Shown: one piece after another, positions 1 to 8,423 of the stretch
Layout: the number at the start of each line of letters is the position of its first letter
How positions within the stretch are numbered: the stretch's first letter is position 1
From: CBDCRK01 sp965220955
Lineage (GTDB): Bacteria > Desulfobacterota > Binatia > Bin18 > CBDCRK01
Direction: 5' to 3'
Assembly: GCA_965220955.1 (NCBI GenBank)
Contig: CBDCRK010000032.1
Span: forward strand, 310,001-374,000
DNA length: 64,000 bases
Position numbers and translations under genes: made by a program
Notes under the pieces: model-generated
What the model was told of the DNA's origin: nothing
Seen by the model: the letters and a program-made list of their open reading frames with translations, nothing else
Databases searched by the model: none

Positions 1-253
1 CGTTGAGTCGACCAGTTAACAAAGCGAGAAGTGCCCCCAGCCAATGAAGAAGAGGTGGCTTCAAGGGGGTTTCCTCGCCATTACGCAACGGCAGGACCCA
101 GTTTCCTCTGTTGACCATTTCCCAGACGACCAAGGCCTCTTTGGGTTCCTCGTAATTGTAAAAGGGGGTAAGGCCAAGGTCCCACACGTAGAGTAACATG
201 CATAGGAAAAAGAGACCTATGGCTGCCTGCCAGATACGCCGCCGCTCTGTCAT
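1..253 (-). CDS. ArnT/PMT-like (GT39) glycosyltransferase, N-terminal part
   Basis: The gene runs off the left edge; only the first 84 codons are visible, read from an ATG at 253. The peptide opens with basic residues, then a hydrophobic segment (about residues 8-25), then an acidic first loop with YNYEEPKEALVVWEM, followed by GNWVLPLRNGEETPLKPPL. This matches the start of the dolichyl-phosphate-mannose mannosyltransferase/ArnT family: first membrane helix, an acidic catalytic loop near the motif (D/E)EA, then a WVLP...KPPL periplasmic segment. Members transfer sugars from polyprenyl-phosphate carriers to lipid A or proteins at the periplasmic face. The substrate cannot be told from this fragment. 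Proximity to Kdo and Lpt genes fits an LPS-modification role, which is inference. Confidence 0.8.
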   Translation of the reverse strand, partial: MTERRRIWQAAIGLFFLCMLLYVWDLGLTPFYNYEEPKEALVVWEMVNRGNWVLPLRNGEETPLKPPLLHWLGALLALLTGRLN

Positions 254-480
254 AGAAGTCCTCTAAACACTCTCGCAGAAGGAGTAGCCTACTTCAGGTA
301 GAGATGTCAAACCCTCCTCTTTAGACACTGCTATTGACGGGGAAGAACCCGACCGGCTAGTTATTAACTACTAGTGAACATTTTAGTTTTTCTCCTCCTT
401 AATCCTTCCCTGCTGAAGGAAGGAGGTTTCTACGGGCAAAAAAAGATGGGCTTCCTCGTCCTTAACGGGAGAGAGTTGGA

Positions 481-687
481 GTGGGGACCAAGAGGCGCAA
501 AGTTATATGTAGTCCTCTGGTAGTCTCTAGCCTTCTCCTTGTCTTTGCTGGAGGCATGTTGTGCGGCTATGTTTGGCAGGAGCGGAAGGTACTCCTGCTT
601 AAGCGGCAGGTGCAGTGGCTAGAGACACAACAGGAAGAAGGGAGAGAGCGAGAAAACGCGCTCGAAGCACGGCTTAAGGAACTATAA
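481..687 (+). CDS. Small single-pass membrane protein with coiled coil
   Basis: A 68-residue protein starting at GTG 481. Residues about 9-30 form one hydrophobic segment after a basic N-terminus (GTKRRK), so an N-in membrane anchor is likely. The remainder is charged and rich in E, R, L and Q, and probably a short coiled coil (residues about 35-68). The layout resembles small divisome or envelope scaffold proteins such as FtsB/FtsL-type, but no family motif is recognisable and no function is assigned. It lies alone between the divergent glycosyltransferase and a minus-strand gene. Confidence 0.45.
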   Translation: MGTKRRKVICSPLVVSSLLLVFAGGMLCGYVWQERKVLLLKRQVQWLETQQEEGRERENALEARLKEL

Positions 688-859
688 CACGCTCATAAGG
701 TTGTAAGCGGGACAACTACAGGAGGATCTAGAGGCAAGGCCTAATCGCCTTGAAGGAATTACCTCCCTCCTTGCCTAAAGGCACCATCAGAATCAAGGGT
801 CATCCGAAAGTCAGGAATTCCTGAAATAGGAGCAAGGCATGCTTCACCCCTGCTGCTAC

Positions 860-1123
860 TTACTTCCCTTCTCTCTTTAGCACCTGGTACCCTTCGAGCA
901 GTCGTGTTACCCGTTCTTGCTCCGAAGTATAGCGTCGCAGACCTAAGAAGAGCCTAACGAGTTCTTCTTCTGTGGCTTCATCCGCCGGCTGCAGCACCTT
1001 GATTAGCTCAGCCACCAAACCAGGAAACTTCTCGCTGGGAATATAATAATGAGCCCAGCCGAATTCACAGTGACGGTGGAGGATCTTGGCAATAGTCTTT
1101 TCTAGGGTTTCCCGTCCCCTCAT
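860..1123 (-). CDS. Hypothetical 87-residue protein
   Basis: A short soluble protein with no recognised family. It has a basic, helical N-terminus (RGRETLEKTIAKILHRH), an aromatic stretch (FGWAHYYIPSEKF) and a Glu/Arg-rich C-terminus. There is no signal peptide or membrane segment. Composition and codon use look like the neighbours, so it is probably a real gene, but no function can be read. Confidence 0.4.
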   Translation of the reverse strand: MRGRETLEKTIAKILHRHCEFGWAHYYIPSEKFPGLVAELIKVLQPADEATEEELVRLFLGLRRYTSEQERVTRLLEGYQVLKREGK

Positions 1124-1334
1124 GAAGTATTTCCTCCCTTCGACTCAGCTCAGGACAGGCTTTTGTCTCTGTCAGCTCGACACCTTAGTGTCTCTTCCCT
1201 CTAGAGTCAAGATTGGGGGTTAACCCCCATCTCTCGCTGGATTGACGCCTCTCGGCTTCTCCCGTATAGTCTCTGTAACCTTTACTCAAATACCTGCCTT
1301 GCCGGGCAGGGAAAGCAGGCAAGGTTTCCTGCGT

Positions 1335-2081
1335 ATGGCTGTCTCTGTTGTTGCCGTGATCCCGGCCCGCTACAGCTCAACCCGCCTACCTGGGAAGCCT
1401 CTGGCCCTGATTGCCAACAAGCCCCTGATTCAGCATGTATACGAGCGGGCTATCCGGGCACTGGGCATTGATCAGGTGATTGTGGCCACAGATGACGAGC
1501 GAATCTATAAAGTGGTGCAAGGGTTTGGGGGTAGGGCAGTGATGACCCGTGCCGATCACCCCTCGGGCACCGACCGCATTGCCGAGGTGGCTGCGACTTT
1601 GACCGCAGATGTGGTTGTCAATGTGCAAGGCGACCTTGCTTCTTTTGCCCCGGAGGTGATCGAGGTAACAGTGGCGCCGCTCATAACAGACTCTCTCGCC
1701 GCTATGTCCACGCTTAAGACCCCGATCACTGACGAGACTGAGTGGCATAATCCTAATGTTGTTAAAGTGGTAACCGACCGCAACGGGTATGCACTCTACT
1801 TTTCTCGGAGTCCGATCCCTTTTCACAAGGGTCAAGGGTCAGGGGTCAGGGGTCAGGAAAGGATTCTCGGGTACAGACACATTGGCTTGTATGTGTACCG
1901 TAAGGACTTTCTCCTCACGTTTACTCATCTCCCTCCTACTCCGCTGGAGGAGGCAGAGAATCTCGAACAGCTGCGGGCTTTAGAGTGGGGATACCGGATC
2001 AGAGTGGTAGAAACAGACCGACCCGTTGTTGAGGTGGACACCCCTGAAGACCTTGGGCGGGCACGGGAGGAAGGCATATGA
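1335..2081 (+). CDS. kdsB: 3-deoxy-manno-octulosonate cytidylyltransferase
   Basis: Activates Kdo with CTP to CMP-Kdo in the cytoplasm for LPS inner-core synthesis. The ATG at 1335 is chosen because the protein then begins MAVSVVAVIPARYSSTRLPG, the normal KdsB N-terminus and nucleotide-binding loop, and is 248 residues, the usual length; a longer frame from 1242 adds unrelated residues. Visible family blocks are VATDDERI, HPSGTDRIAEVA, VVNVQGD, the NPNVVKVV segment and the VVEVDTPEDL end. Two oddities: the usual QGDEP motif reads QGDLA, and the loop after the FSRSPIPF motif is encoded by a GGGTCAGG tandem repeat (1828-1857), giving GQGSGVRGQ. Both could affect activity. It overlaps pyrG by 4 bases and is presumably translationally coupled to it. 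Confidence 0.9.
   Translation: MAVSVVAVIPARYSSTRLPGKPLALIANKPLIQHVYERAIRALGIDQVIVATDDERIYKVVQGFGGRAVMTRADHPSGTDRIAEVAATLTADVVVNVQGDLASFAPEVIEVTVAPLITDSLAAMSTLKTPITDETEWHNPNVVKVVTDRNGYALYFSRSPIPFHKGQGSGVRGQERILGYRHIGLYVYRKDFLLTFTHLPPTPLEEAENLEQLRALEWGYRIRVVETDRPVVEVDTPEDLGRAREEGI
1828..1857 (+). repeat. GGGTCA(G/A)G tandem repeat inside kdsB
   Basis: Four head-to-tail copies of a 6-7 base unit (gggtca, gggtcagg) lie inside the kdsB frame and keep it open. A related unit (aagggtcaggaatcaggg) occurs between kdsA and lptC near 4607-4624. Such GGGTCAGG runs are normally intergenic, so its position within a coding region is unusual. Confidence 0.8.
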
Positions 2082-3745
2082 ACAACGGGTCGGGAGCAGG
2101 ACGTAAGACAAAGTTTATCTTTGTTACAGGGGGAGTGATGTCCTCCTTAGGAAAGGGGCTCGCCTCCGCTTCGATGGGCGGGCTGTTAGAGAGTCGGGGC
2201 TTGAAGATCACGATCCTCAAGATGGATCCCTACCTTAATGTTGACCCCGGCACCATGAATCCGTTTCAGCATGGGGAGGTCTTTGTCACTGACGATGGGG
2301 CAGAGACTGATCTCGACCTTGGTCACTATGAGCGCTTTGTCTCTACCCCTATGGGCAAGAAAAACAACTGTACCAGTGGGCAGGTGTATGACACCGTGAT
2401 TAATCGAGAGCGGCGTGGCGATTATCTGGGCGGTACAGTACAGGTGATCCCCCACATCACTGATGAGATCAAGAAATGTATCCTCGAGGCAGCACAGGGG
2501 TTTGATGTGGCCATTTGCGAGGTGGGCGGCACGGTAGGGGATATCGAGAGCTTGCCGTTCTTAGAAGCGATCCGCCAGTTCCGCTGGGACTGGGGTCGGG
2601 AGCACGTCCTTTATGTCCATCTGACGCCCGTACCTTACCTTATCTCTGCTGGAGAACTTAAAACTAAACCCACTCAGCATAGTGTCAAAGAGCTTACGGG
2701 TCTTGGCATCCAACCGGATATTCTCCTGTGCCGTACCGATCGTTACCTCGGAAGGAGGTTGAAAGGCAAAATCGCCCACTTCTGCAACGTGGACGAGGGC
2801 GAGGTGATTACGGCTAAGGATGTGGAGTGTATCTATGAAGTTCCGCTCATTTTTCACGAGGAGGGGCTAGATGAGCGTATTATTGAGAAGCTTAACATGT
2901 GGACTGCTGCTCCCAATTTGAGCAAATGGCAGCGGGTGGTGCAGACCGTGAAAAATCCCAAAGACCGGGTGCGTATTGCTATGGTGGGCAAGTATGTAGA
3001 TGTGGTGGATGCGTATAAAAGCCTCAATGAGGCACTTGTGCATGGTGGCATTGCTAACGAGTTCCGGGTGGAAATCGACCACATTGACTCCGAACAGCTC
3101 GACTCTGGCGAGATTCCTGAAGGGGTGCGTCAGGCTGATGGCATCCTGGTGCCGGCGGGTTTTGGCGCACGCGGTACCGAAGGTAAGATTACTGCGGTCC
3201 GTTTCGCTCGCGAAGAGGGAGTTCCCTTTTTTGGTATTTGCTTCGGTATGCAGATGGCAGTGGTGGAGTTTGCTCGACACCGGTGCGGCCTGAATGAGGC
3301 CAATTCTGCCGAGTTGGACGAGCACACTCCTCATCCGGTGATCGGTCTCATGGCTCAGCAGAAACACTTCACGCGGAAGGGTGGCACCATGCGTTTGGGA
3401 GCTTATCCCTGTGTGCTACAGGAAAACACGCTGGCACAGCGCCTCTATGGAAAGCGTAAGATTTTTGAGCGCCACCGCCATCGTTACGAGTTCAATAACG
3501 CCTATCAGGAGCAGTTTGCCGCTCAGGGCATGATCTTTAGCGGCCTTTCCCCTAATGGTAGCCTGGTCGAAATTGTAGAGCTAAAAGACCATCCCTGGTT
3601 TGTGGGTGTGCAGTTTCATCCGGAGTTTAAGTCACGTCCGTTTGACTGTCATCCCCTGTTTAAGGGATTCATCCGAGCCGCGCTGCAGCGCCGGACAATG
3701 CTTGGAGAGGGTTTACTCTTGGGCGCGGTGGAGGCAGCCCACTAA
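2078..3745 (+). CDS. pyrG: CTP synthase
   Basis: Makes CTP from UTP, ATP and glutamine; here it would also supply CTP to the adjacent KdsB. The protein is 555 residues, a typical full length. The synthetase domain starts at residue about 12 with the P-loop FVTGGVMSSLGKG, followed by KMDPYLNVDPGTMNPFQHGE and the DDGAETDLDLGHYERF block. The C-terminal class I glutamine amidotransferase domain (from about residue 300) has the oxyanion strand GFGARG, the nucleophile elbow GICFGMQ (Cys) and the catalytic VQFHPEF His/Glu. It overlaps kdsB by 4 bases and shares one base (TAATG) with kdsA, so the three form one translational unit. Confidence 0.97.
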   Translation: MNNGSGAGRKTKFIFVTGGVMSSLGKGLASASMGGLLESRGLKITILKMDPYLNVDPGTMNPFQHGEVFVTDDGAETDLDLGHYERFVSTPMGKKNNCTSGQVYDTVINRERRGDYLGGTVQVIPHITDEIKKCILEAAQGFDVAICEVGGTVGDIESLPFLEAIRQFRWDWGREHVLYVHLTPVPYLISAGELKTKPTQHSVKELTGLGIQPDILLCRTDRYLGRRLKGKIAHFCNVDEGEVITAKDVECIYEVPLIFHEEGLDERIIEKLNMWTAAPNLSKWQRVVQTVKNPKDRVRIAMVGKYVDVVDAYKSLNEALVHGGIANEFRVEIDHIDSEQLDSGEIPEGVRQADGILVPAGFGARGTEGKITAVRFAREEGVPFFGICFGMQMAVVEFARHRCGLNEANSAELDEHTPHPVIGLMAQQKHFTRKGGTMRLGAYPCVLQENTLAQRLYGKRKIFERHRHRYEFNNAYQEQFAAQGMIFSGLSPNGSLVEIVELKDHPWFVGVQFHPEFKSRPFDCHPLFKGFIRAALQRRTMLGEGLLLGAVEAAH

Positions 3746-4587
3746 TGCCTCGTGAGATTTGTCCGCGTAAGGTACAGATAGGGGATATCGCCCTAGGTGG
3801 CGGTCGGCCTTTTGCGTTTATTGCCGGCCCCTGTGTGATCGAGAGCCGGGACTGTGCCCTGCGTCACGCGGCGAAGCTCAAAGAGCTTACCAGCCGCTTG
3901 CGGGTACCCTTTATCTACAAGTCCTCATACGATAAGGCCAACCGCACCTCTCTCACCTCCTTTCGCGGTCCTGGGTTAGAGGAGGGGTTAAGGATTCTGG
4001 CTGAGGTGCGAAGAGAAATTGGAGTGCCAGTACTTACTGACGTGCATGAGCGGCAGGAGGTAGGCGCCGCGGCCGAGGTGGTGGACATATTGCAAATCCC
4101 TGCCTTTCTTTGTCGGCAGACTGACTTTGTTCTGGCCGTGGCGGATTCTGGCAAACCAGTCAATATTAAAAAAGGGCAGTTTCTTGCTCCCTGGGATGCT
4201 GAGCAAGTGATGCACAAGGTCCTTTCTACAGGCAATACACAGGTCACGATTACTGAACGGGGGTACACGTTTGGCTACAATAATCTTGTTTCCGACTTTC
4301 GGGCACTGAGTCTGATGGCTAGGTGGGGCTATCCGGTGGTGTACGATGCCACCCACAGCGTGCAGCTCCCGGGTGGGTTGGGGAACGCCTCGGGCGGGCA
4401 GCGGGAGTTTATACAACCCTTAGCCCGGGCAGCGGTGGCCGTTGGGATTGATGGACTCTTCATGGAGGTACACGAGGCACCCAGTGAGGCAAAAAGTGAT
4501 AGTGCTACGGTTTTTCCTCTGAGCGAGCTAGAGACACTGCTGGATGACCTATTAGCGCTCGATAAGGTGGTCAAGTCGTCTTCCTAA
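3745..4587 (+). CDS. kdsA: 2-dehydro-3-deoxyphosphooctonate aldolase (Kdo-8-P synthase)
   Basis: Condenses phosphoenolpyruvate and arabinose-5-phosphate to Kdo-8-phosphate in the cytoplasm. At 280 residues it is a normal length. The AGPCVIES loop near residue 30 carries the Cys found in metal-dependent KdsA enzymes (the metal-independent class has Asn there). Other blocks are YKSSYDKANRTS, PVLTDVHE, QIPAFLCRQTD, NIKKGQF, ERGYTFGYNNLVSDFRAL and YDATHSVQLPGG. Start and stop are tightly coupled to pyrG. In many relatives kdsD/kdsC-type genes follow; here a 200-bp gap leads to lptC, so arabinose-5-phosphate isomerase and Kdo-8-P phosphatase must lie elsewhere. Confidence 0.96.
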   Translation: MPREICPRKVQIGDIALGGGRPFAFIAGPCVIESRDCALRHAAKLKELTSRLRVPFIYKSSYDKANRTSLTSFRGPGLEEGLRILAEVRREIGVPVLTDVHERQEVGAAAEVVDILQIPAFLCRQTDFVLAVADSGKPVNIKKGQFLAPWDAEQVMHKVLSTGNTQVTITERGYTFGYNNLVSDFRALSLMARWGYPVVYDATHSVQLPGGLGNASGGQREFIQPLARAAVAVGIDGLFMEVHEAPSEAKSDSATVFPLSELETLLDDLLALDKVVKSSS

Positions 4588-4789
4588 TGGTAGGCTTTCA
4601 GCCTAAAGGGTCAGGAATCAGGGAATCGCTGCACCCGGAAATCGGTGAGTAGCAGGCGCCTTCGTCAATTTTCCTTTTTCCCCTTTCTCTGTTTCTAAAG
4701 CTGGCCGCTGATTGCTAGAGGCGGAACGTTTACATCGGCTCTTTGCATCCTCCTGGCGGAGGTGATATCTTTACTCCCAAGGAGAGGGG

Positions 4790-5434
4790 ATGAGTCGGCG
4801 ACAGCTGCGTTTCGTGATGATCTCTTGCGCGGGACTCCTACTTGTCGGGATTGGTTATGGGGTAGTGAGGAGCGTACAGAAGCAACAGGCACAGACGCTT
4901 CAGCATATGAGGCTCAATCCGATGTCCGAGGTTGACCAGCGTATACAGAATTTCCGGCGAGTCTCGATCCGTGAAGGGAAGAAGGTGTGGGAAATTGCGG
5001 CCCGAGAGGCGCGCTATTTTGAGGCCGAAAGTATAGTGATAGTGTACGGTCCGGAGGTTGCTTTTTACCTTGGTGAAGGGGAGATAGTGTCGGTGCGAGG
5101 GGAAGAAGGAAGGTTACGCCTTCGGGGACAGGAGGTAGAGCGGATAGTGCTTAAAGGGAAACTGAAAGTGCGGCTTGCTGGCTTACTCATTGTCACTGAG
5201 GAGGCGGTCTACAGCGAGGATAAGGGCCGGATCTTCTCTCCTGGAGTAGTGGAAATTACCGGCAGAGGGTTGACGATTAAGGGCGAAGGATGTGAGGTAG
5301 CGGTGGCTGACAAGAAGTTGACCTTGGCACGTAATGTTCAGACTGTAATAGCACCACAACTAAATAAAGCGTCGGGGCAGCCACCCGCGGGGCGGCCACC
5401 TGCAGACAGTGGGCTTGTCCCACACCCGGGATAA
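4790..5434 (+). CDS. lptC: LPS export protein LptC
   Basis: A bitopic inner-membrane protein that bridges the LptBFG transporter and periplasmic LptA. A single N-terminal membrane segment (residues about 7-25) is followed by a periplasmic beta-jellyroll region with the typical pattern NFRRVSIREGKKVWEIAAREARYFEAE (shown here in part: RRVSIREGKKVWEIAAREA). Length is 214 residues, slightly longer than E. coli LptC because of a Pro/Gly-rich tail. An RBS-like aaggagagggg lies before ATG 4790. It is followed after 4 bases by lptA. Confidence 0.85.
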   Translation: MSRRQLRFVMISCAGLLLVGIGYGVVRSVQKQQAQTLQHMRLNPMSEVDQRIQNFRRVSIREGKKVWEIAAREARYFEAESIVIVYGPEVAFYLGEGEIVSVRGEEGRLRLRGQEVERIVLKGKLKVRLAGLLIVTEEAVYSEDKGRIFSPGVVEITGRGLTIKGEGCEVAVADKKLTLARNVQTVIAPQLNKASGQPPAGRPPADSGLVPHPG

Positions 5435-5438
5435 GGTC

Positions 5439-6032
5439 ATGGTTCTGCCTGTCTGCTTATTCGTTTATAACTTACTGTTGTTGGTCCTGGTGCCCATGCC
5501 TGGCGGTATAGGAGCTCAAGAAAAGGCAGAAGAGGCGCGTACGGAGCAGCGCGAAGAGACGGGCATAGGAAAGAGCCTGTCCGACACTTTCTCCCTCACT
5601 TCACGAAACGAGCCGATATACATTCAGTCAGATGGCTTGGAGTTTGACTATAGTGCCAAGCGAGTTGTTTATCGCGGTAGCGTGGTAGTTACCCAGGGTA
5701 GTATGGTGATTCATAGCGATACACTCATCGTGACTTATGAAGAGGAGGATGAAGGGCAGAAGCTAAGGGAAGTAGTGGCCATGGGCAAGGTGGTATTGAC
5801 CGAGGAGGATCGCCAGGCCAAAGGAGAAAAAGCCGTATTTGATGACAAGAGCCGCACTCTCACGCTCAGCGGGAACGCGATGCTAAGTGGTGGACCCTAC
5901 CAGGTGGAGGGAGAGACTATTGTGGTCTTTCTTGATGAGGGACGCAGCGAGGTTGTAGGAGGAAAGGAGCGAGTAAAGGCAGTTTTAAACTTACAAAACC
6001 ATGCCACCCCTAAGGAGGAACAGAGTCCATGA
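5439..6032 (+). CDS. lptA: LPS transport periplasmic protein LptA (OstA-like)
   Basis: Periplasmic bridge protein that carries LPS from LptC to LptD. The ATG at 5439 is preferred over an upstream GTG at 5409: it sits 4 bases after the lptC stop and gives a clean signal peptide (hydrophobic residues 2-23, cleavage after GIGA), whereas the GTG overlaps lptC. The mature protein shows the OstA-fold repeats: PIYIQSDGLEFDYSAKRVVY, then VVVTQGSMVIHSDTLIVTY, then EAKGEKAVFDDKSRTLTL-like strands and VEGETIVVFLDEGRSEVVGG. Final length is 197 residues. It is in operon context with lptC and lptB. Confidence 0.88.
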   Translation: MVLPVCLFVYNLLLLVLVPMPGGIGAQEKAEEARTEQREETGIGKSLSDTFSLTSRNEPIYIQSDGLEFDYSAKRVVYRGSVVVTQGSMVIHSDTLIVTYEEEDEGQKLREVVAMGKVVLTEEDRQAKGEKAVFDDKSRTLTLSGNAMLSGGPYQVEGETIVVFLDEGRSEVVGGKERVKAVLNLQNHATPKEEQSP

Positions 6033-6105
6033 CTGGCATAACGGAGAGAGATAGAGAGAAGAGGATAAGGCTCTGTTACAACTTTCTGTCTCTACTGGAG
6101 GGATA

Positions 6106-6822
6106 GTGCTACGGGCTAGGGAGATATCCAAAACTTTTGGCAAACGCACGGTACTGCACGGCGTGACTATTGAAGTGAGGGAGGGAGAAGTGGTTGGCCT
6201 TCTGGGTCCTAATGGAGCAGGTAAGACCACGACTTTTTCGATCATTGTTGGTCTTGTTCGCCCAGAAACAGGGAGGGTGATGCTAAATGACGAGAACTTA
6301 ACTGGGATGCCTATGTTCAAAAGAGCGCGCAAAGGAATTAGCTACCTCCCACAGGAGCCATCGATTTTCCGTAAGCTCACGGTGGAGGAGAACTTACTGG
6401 CCATCCTGGAGACGCTGCCACTCACCGCTGCCCAGCGACGGACGCGGCTTGCTGAGCTGTTGGCCGAGCTCAACATCACCCATCTCGCCAGGCATAAGGC
6501 GGACTCCCTTTCCGGCGGAGAACGCCGGCGGGTAGAGATCACCCGAGCACTGGTGATCTCCCCAGCGTTCATGCTCCTCGACGAGCCGTTTTCCGGTATT
6601 GACCCTCTGTCGGTGGTAGATGTTCAGGGGATTATCCTGCAGTTGCGGGGAAAGGGCATTGGCGTATTGGTCACTGATCACAATGTGCGCGAAACGTTGG
6701 GCATCTGTGATCGGGCCTATATTCTCAATAAGGGGAGTGTGCTCGAAGAGGGAGCCCCCCATGATATCGCCGTTAGCGCTAGGGCACGGCAAGTCTATCT
6801 TGGGGAGCAGTTTCGTCTCTAA
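6106..6822 (+). CDS. lptB: LPS export ABC transporter ATP-binding protein
   Basis: The cytoplasmic ATPase of the LptB2FG exporter. It starts with GTG at 6106 behind a ggaggg Shine-Dalgarno sequence. All ABC motifs are intact: Walker A GPNGAGKTTT, a Q-loop at YLPQEPSIF, signature LSGGERRRVEI, Walker B AFMLLDEPFSGIDPL and the switch-loop VTDHNVRET. At 238 residues it matches LptB closely, including the C-terminal YLGEQFRL end. The lptF/lptG permease genes are not in this window. Confidence 0.95.
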   Translation: MLRAREISKTFGKRTVLHGVTIEVREGEVVGLLGPNGAGKTTTFSIIVGLVRPETGRVMLNDENLTGMPMFKRARKGISYLPQEPSIFRKLTVEENLLAILETLPLTAAQRRTRLAELLAELNITHLARHKADSLSGGERRRVEITRALVISPAFMLLDEPFSGIDPLSVVDVQGIILQLRGKGIGVLVTDHNVRETLGICDRAYILNKGSVLEEGAPHDIAVSARARQVYLGEQFRL

Positions 6823-6877
6823 CAATTGGCGGTTGACATTTAATGGCAAACTGTAGACCGTAAGCTATACAAATAAT

Positions 6878-8317
6878 ATGGCTTTAGAAATAAAACTCGT
6901 ACAAAAGCTTACCCAGAAGCTAGTCATGACCCCGCAACTGCGGCAGGCGATCAAGATCCTGCAGCTTGCGCGGGCAGAGTTGGAAACCTTGATTGACCAG
7001 GAAGCGGCAGATAACCCTTTGGTGGAGCGCTACGAGCAAAGCTCGCTGTCTGACGCTTCGCCTAGACCTGATGAGGAGGACAAGACTGTAACCAACGGAG
7101 GAGGGTCGGAGGAGGAAAAAGCGTCGCCCGTACATGCAGACATTGACTGGAAGCGCTACCTTGACAATTCCACCGAGGGAGTTTCCGCATTCCCGGCGTT
7201 TAGCCGGGAGGTAGACGAAGAGCGGCAGACATCGCTGGAGAATTTGCTTACCTGGGCGCCCTCGCTGGCCGAGCATCTGCTGTGGCAGGCACGTATGGCA
7301 CGGCTTACCCAGGAGGAGGAGCAGATCGCGGCCTTGTTGATAGGTAATCTTGATAAAGATGGGTATTTACAGAGTTCGGTGGTGGAGATTGCGTCTCAGG
7401 CGGAGGTAGAAGAGAGGGTAGTGGGGGAGGTGCTCGGCGTTATGCAGGAGTTTGACCCGCCCGGAGTAGGCGCACGTGACTTGCGTGAGTGTCTACTCCT
7501 ACAGCTCAAGAACCTGGACTTGGCAGACTCACTGGCAGCTGCGATCGTCACCCACCATCTCCAGACACTCGAGGGTAGGCGATTTGACCGTCTAGCCAAA
7601 GATCTAAATGTATCAGCCGAGGAGATAACGCAGGCGGTGCGCTTGATCGCTTCACTTGAACCCAAACCCGGTCGCGACTTTGGTGAGGGTGAGACCCGTT
7701 ACGTTACCCCTGACGTGTATGTACGAAAGATGGGGAACGAGTACGTTATCACGTTCAACGATGAAGGACTACCTCGCTTGCGGGTGAGTTCCTATTACCG
7801 TCAACTGCTCAACCAAGAGGGGGAGGCTAAGGAGTATGTTAAGGAGAAGCTGCGGGCGGCGGTATGGCTTATCAAGAGCATTGATCAACGCCAGCACACA
7901 TTGCGGCTGGTGGCAGAAAGTATTGTAAAGTTGCAGAAGGAGTTCTTAGACAAAGGGGTAGCCTGTATGCGGCCGCTGGTGTTGCGTGACGTGGCCGATG
8001 ATATTGGCATGCATGAGTCGACCGTCTCGCGGGTGGTAGCCAACAAGTACCTGTCCACACCGCAGGGCATATATCCATTGAGATATTTTTTTACCACCAG
8101 CCTTAAAGGCCATCAGGGGCAGGAAGTGGCGGCGGAGAGTGTCAAAGAGAAGATTCGTGAGATGATCAGCCACGAAGATCCAGCCTCGCCCCTAAGCGAT
8201 GAAGACATTGCTCAGGCGCTCTCCAGCGACAACGTGAAGATTGCCCGACGGACCGTGGCCAAGTACCGGGAGAGTATAGGCGTTCTACCCTCGGCCAAGC
8301 GCCGACAGCCCTGCTGA
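6878..8317 (+). CDS. rpoN: RNA polymerase sigma-54 factor
   Basis: Alternative sigma factor that needs enhancer-binding ATPases and recognises -24/-12 promoters. Region I is Gln/Leu-rich (KLTQKLVMTPQLRQAIKILQ, residues about 8-27) and is followed by an acidic linker. The core-binding domain contains GNLDKDGYL and EFDPPGVGARDLRECLLLQL. The DNA-binding part contains the HTH (MHESTVSRVVANKY) and an intact RpoN box ARRTVAKYRE at residues about 456-465. Length is 479 residues. Position after lptB is the conserved arrangement, but the usual downstream hpf and ptsN are missing: a minus-strand gene follows. Confidence 0.96.
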   Translation: MALEIKLVQKLTQKLVMTPQLRQAIKILQLARAELETLIDQEAADNPLVERYEQSSLSDASPRPDEEDKTVTNGGGSEEEKASPVHADIDWKRYLDNSTEGVSAFPAFSREVDEERQTSLENLLTWAPSLAEHLLWQARMARLTQEEEQIAALLIGNLDKDGYLQSSVVEIASQAEVEERVVGEVLGVMQEFDPPGVGARDLRECLLLQLKNLDLADSLAAAIVTHHLQTLEGRRFDRLAKDLNVSAEEITQAVRLIASLEPKPGRDFGEGETRYVTPDVYVRKMGNEYVITFNDEGLPRLRVSSYYRQLLNQEGEAKEYVKEKLRAAVWLIKSIDQRQHTLRLVAESIVKLQKEFLDKGVACMRPLVLRDVADDIGMHESTVSRVVANKYLSTPQGIYPLRYFFTTSLKGHQGQEVAAESVKEKIREMISHEDPASPLSDEDIAQALSSDNVKIARRTVAKYRESIGVLPSAKRRQPC

Positions 8318-8423
8318 GGCGCAAAGGAGCTTGTAGTAGGTGGTGATAAGCCCTCTTTTCTCAACCAAAAAGCCCCTCAGTCGATGTCATGCCCGTCTGA
8401 TCTTTTGCTTTGTGCGGTCGATG

